A stretch of DNA of 6,009 bases from Candidatus Aminicenantota bacterium. GTDB lineage: Bacteria > Acidobacteriota > Aminicenantia > Aminicenantales > Saccharicenantaceae. A model generated the notes under the pieces. The model did not search any database. It saw only the letters and a program-made list of their open reading frames with translations, and was not told the DNA's origin. This document shows positions 5,900 to 6,009 of this stretch, piece by piece (the stretch's first letter is position 1; every line of letters starts with the position of its first letter). Where the stretch lies: NCBI GenBank assembly GCA_011048485.1, contig DSDX01000298.1, positions 1 through 6,009 on the forward strand. Direction: 5' to 3'. Position numbers and translations under genes: made by a program.

Positions 5900-5903
5900 G
5901 GAG
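5900..5903 (+). promoter_or_regulatory. Shine-Dalgarno site of the plus-strand exported-protein gene
   Basis: GGAG lies six bases before ATG at 5910. It selects this start over the in-frame ATG at 5898, which overlaps the site itself and has no ribosome-binding sequence of its own. Confidence 0.65.
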
Positions 5904-5909
5904 TGTGAT

Positions 5910-6009
5910 ATGAAGAGGTTCCTGATCATCGGTCTCGCGGCCCTCAGTGTGGCCGTCCTGCTCCCCCAGAACGCGGCCGCGGGTGTCGGCCTCAAGGGCG
6001 GGCTGGCCC
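5910..6009 (+). CDS. N-terminal fragment of an exported protein, possibly an outer-membrane beta-barrel
   Basis: Only the first 33 codons are present; the rest lies beyond the right edge. The product begins MKRFLIIGLAALSVAVLLPQ and continues NAAAGVGLKGGLA. This is a textbook Sec signal peptide: basic start, hydrophobic core at about 4-18, and likely cleavage after AAA at 24. The visible mature residues GVGLKGGLA resemble the first strand of small outer-membrane barrel proteins, but nine residues are too few for an assignment. The gene diverges from the sulfatase operon across 189 bases. Function is unknown from what can be seen. Confidence 0.65.
   Translation, partial: MKRFLIIGLAALSVAVLLPQNAAAGVGLKGGLA

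Noticed and set aside
5898..5900. Alternative in-frame start for the plus-strand gene
   Set aside because: This ATG overlaps the GGAG site used for 5910, lacks its own ribosome-binding site and would add MECD ahead of the signal peptide.
1..6009. CRISPR array, tRNA or rRNA genes, insertion sequences
   Set aside because: Reading both strands showed no regularly spaced direct repeats, no clear tRNA cloverleaf or rRNA core sequences, and no transposase motifs.

Overview
The window looks like ordinary chromosomal DNA from a GC-rich, Gram-negative-type bacterium. Codon third positions are strongly G/C. Every gene has a conventional Shine-Dalgarno start or a tightly coupled one. Three of the five products carry export signals, and one of these resembles the N-terminus of an outer-membrane barrel protein. 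The combination of a Tat/lipoprotein S1 sulfatase, a family C69 dipeptidase and a KefB/YbaL-like antiporter fits a saccharolytic or proteolytic member of lineages such as Acidobacteriota/Aminicenantota or Planctomycetota. That placement is inference from gene style only.

Layout: four genes occupy the minus strand and are transcribed right to left. First is an S1-family sulfatase (4176-5720), with a good promoter (TTGACC-17-TATAAG) directly upstream. After a 1-base gap comes a CPA2 monovalent cation:proton antiporter with a C-terminal RCK (TrkA-N plus TrkA-C) module (2162-4174). An ATGA stop/start overlap leads into a divergent adenylate-kinase-like P-loop protein (1509-2165). These three form one very compact operon. 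A secreted C69 dipeptidase (1-1449, C-terminus beyond the left edge) follows after 59 bases. It has its own near-consensus promoter, whose -35 box TTGACA contains the TGA stop codon of the kinase-like gene. On the plus strand a fifth gene begins at 5910 and runs off the right edge; only its signal peptide and a few mature residues are visible.

The only sizeable non-coding stretch is the 189-base divergent region 5721-5909. It is dense in inverted repeats: an operator-like repeat over the sulfatase -35 box, a 7-bp hairpin, a nested element able to fold as a three-way junction (5815-5859), and a perfect 16-bp GC palindrome (5871-5886). No other gap exceeds 60 bases. I see no tRNA, rRNA, CRISPR array, insertion sequence or transposase.

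How the genes may work together: the sulfatase and dipeptidase are exported hydrolases suited to using sulfated glycans and peptides outside the cytoplasm. The antiporter handles K+ or Na+ against H+, gated by a nucleotide-binding RCK domain. The coupled kinase-like protein lacks two acidic residues conserved in adenylate kinase, so it may be a nucleotide-binding partner, not a housekeeping kinase. The links between these roles are inference. No clear new defence or mobile system is present. The two things most worth a second look are the structured divergent intergenic element and the antiporter/kinase-like pair.
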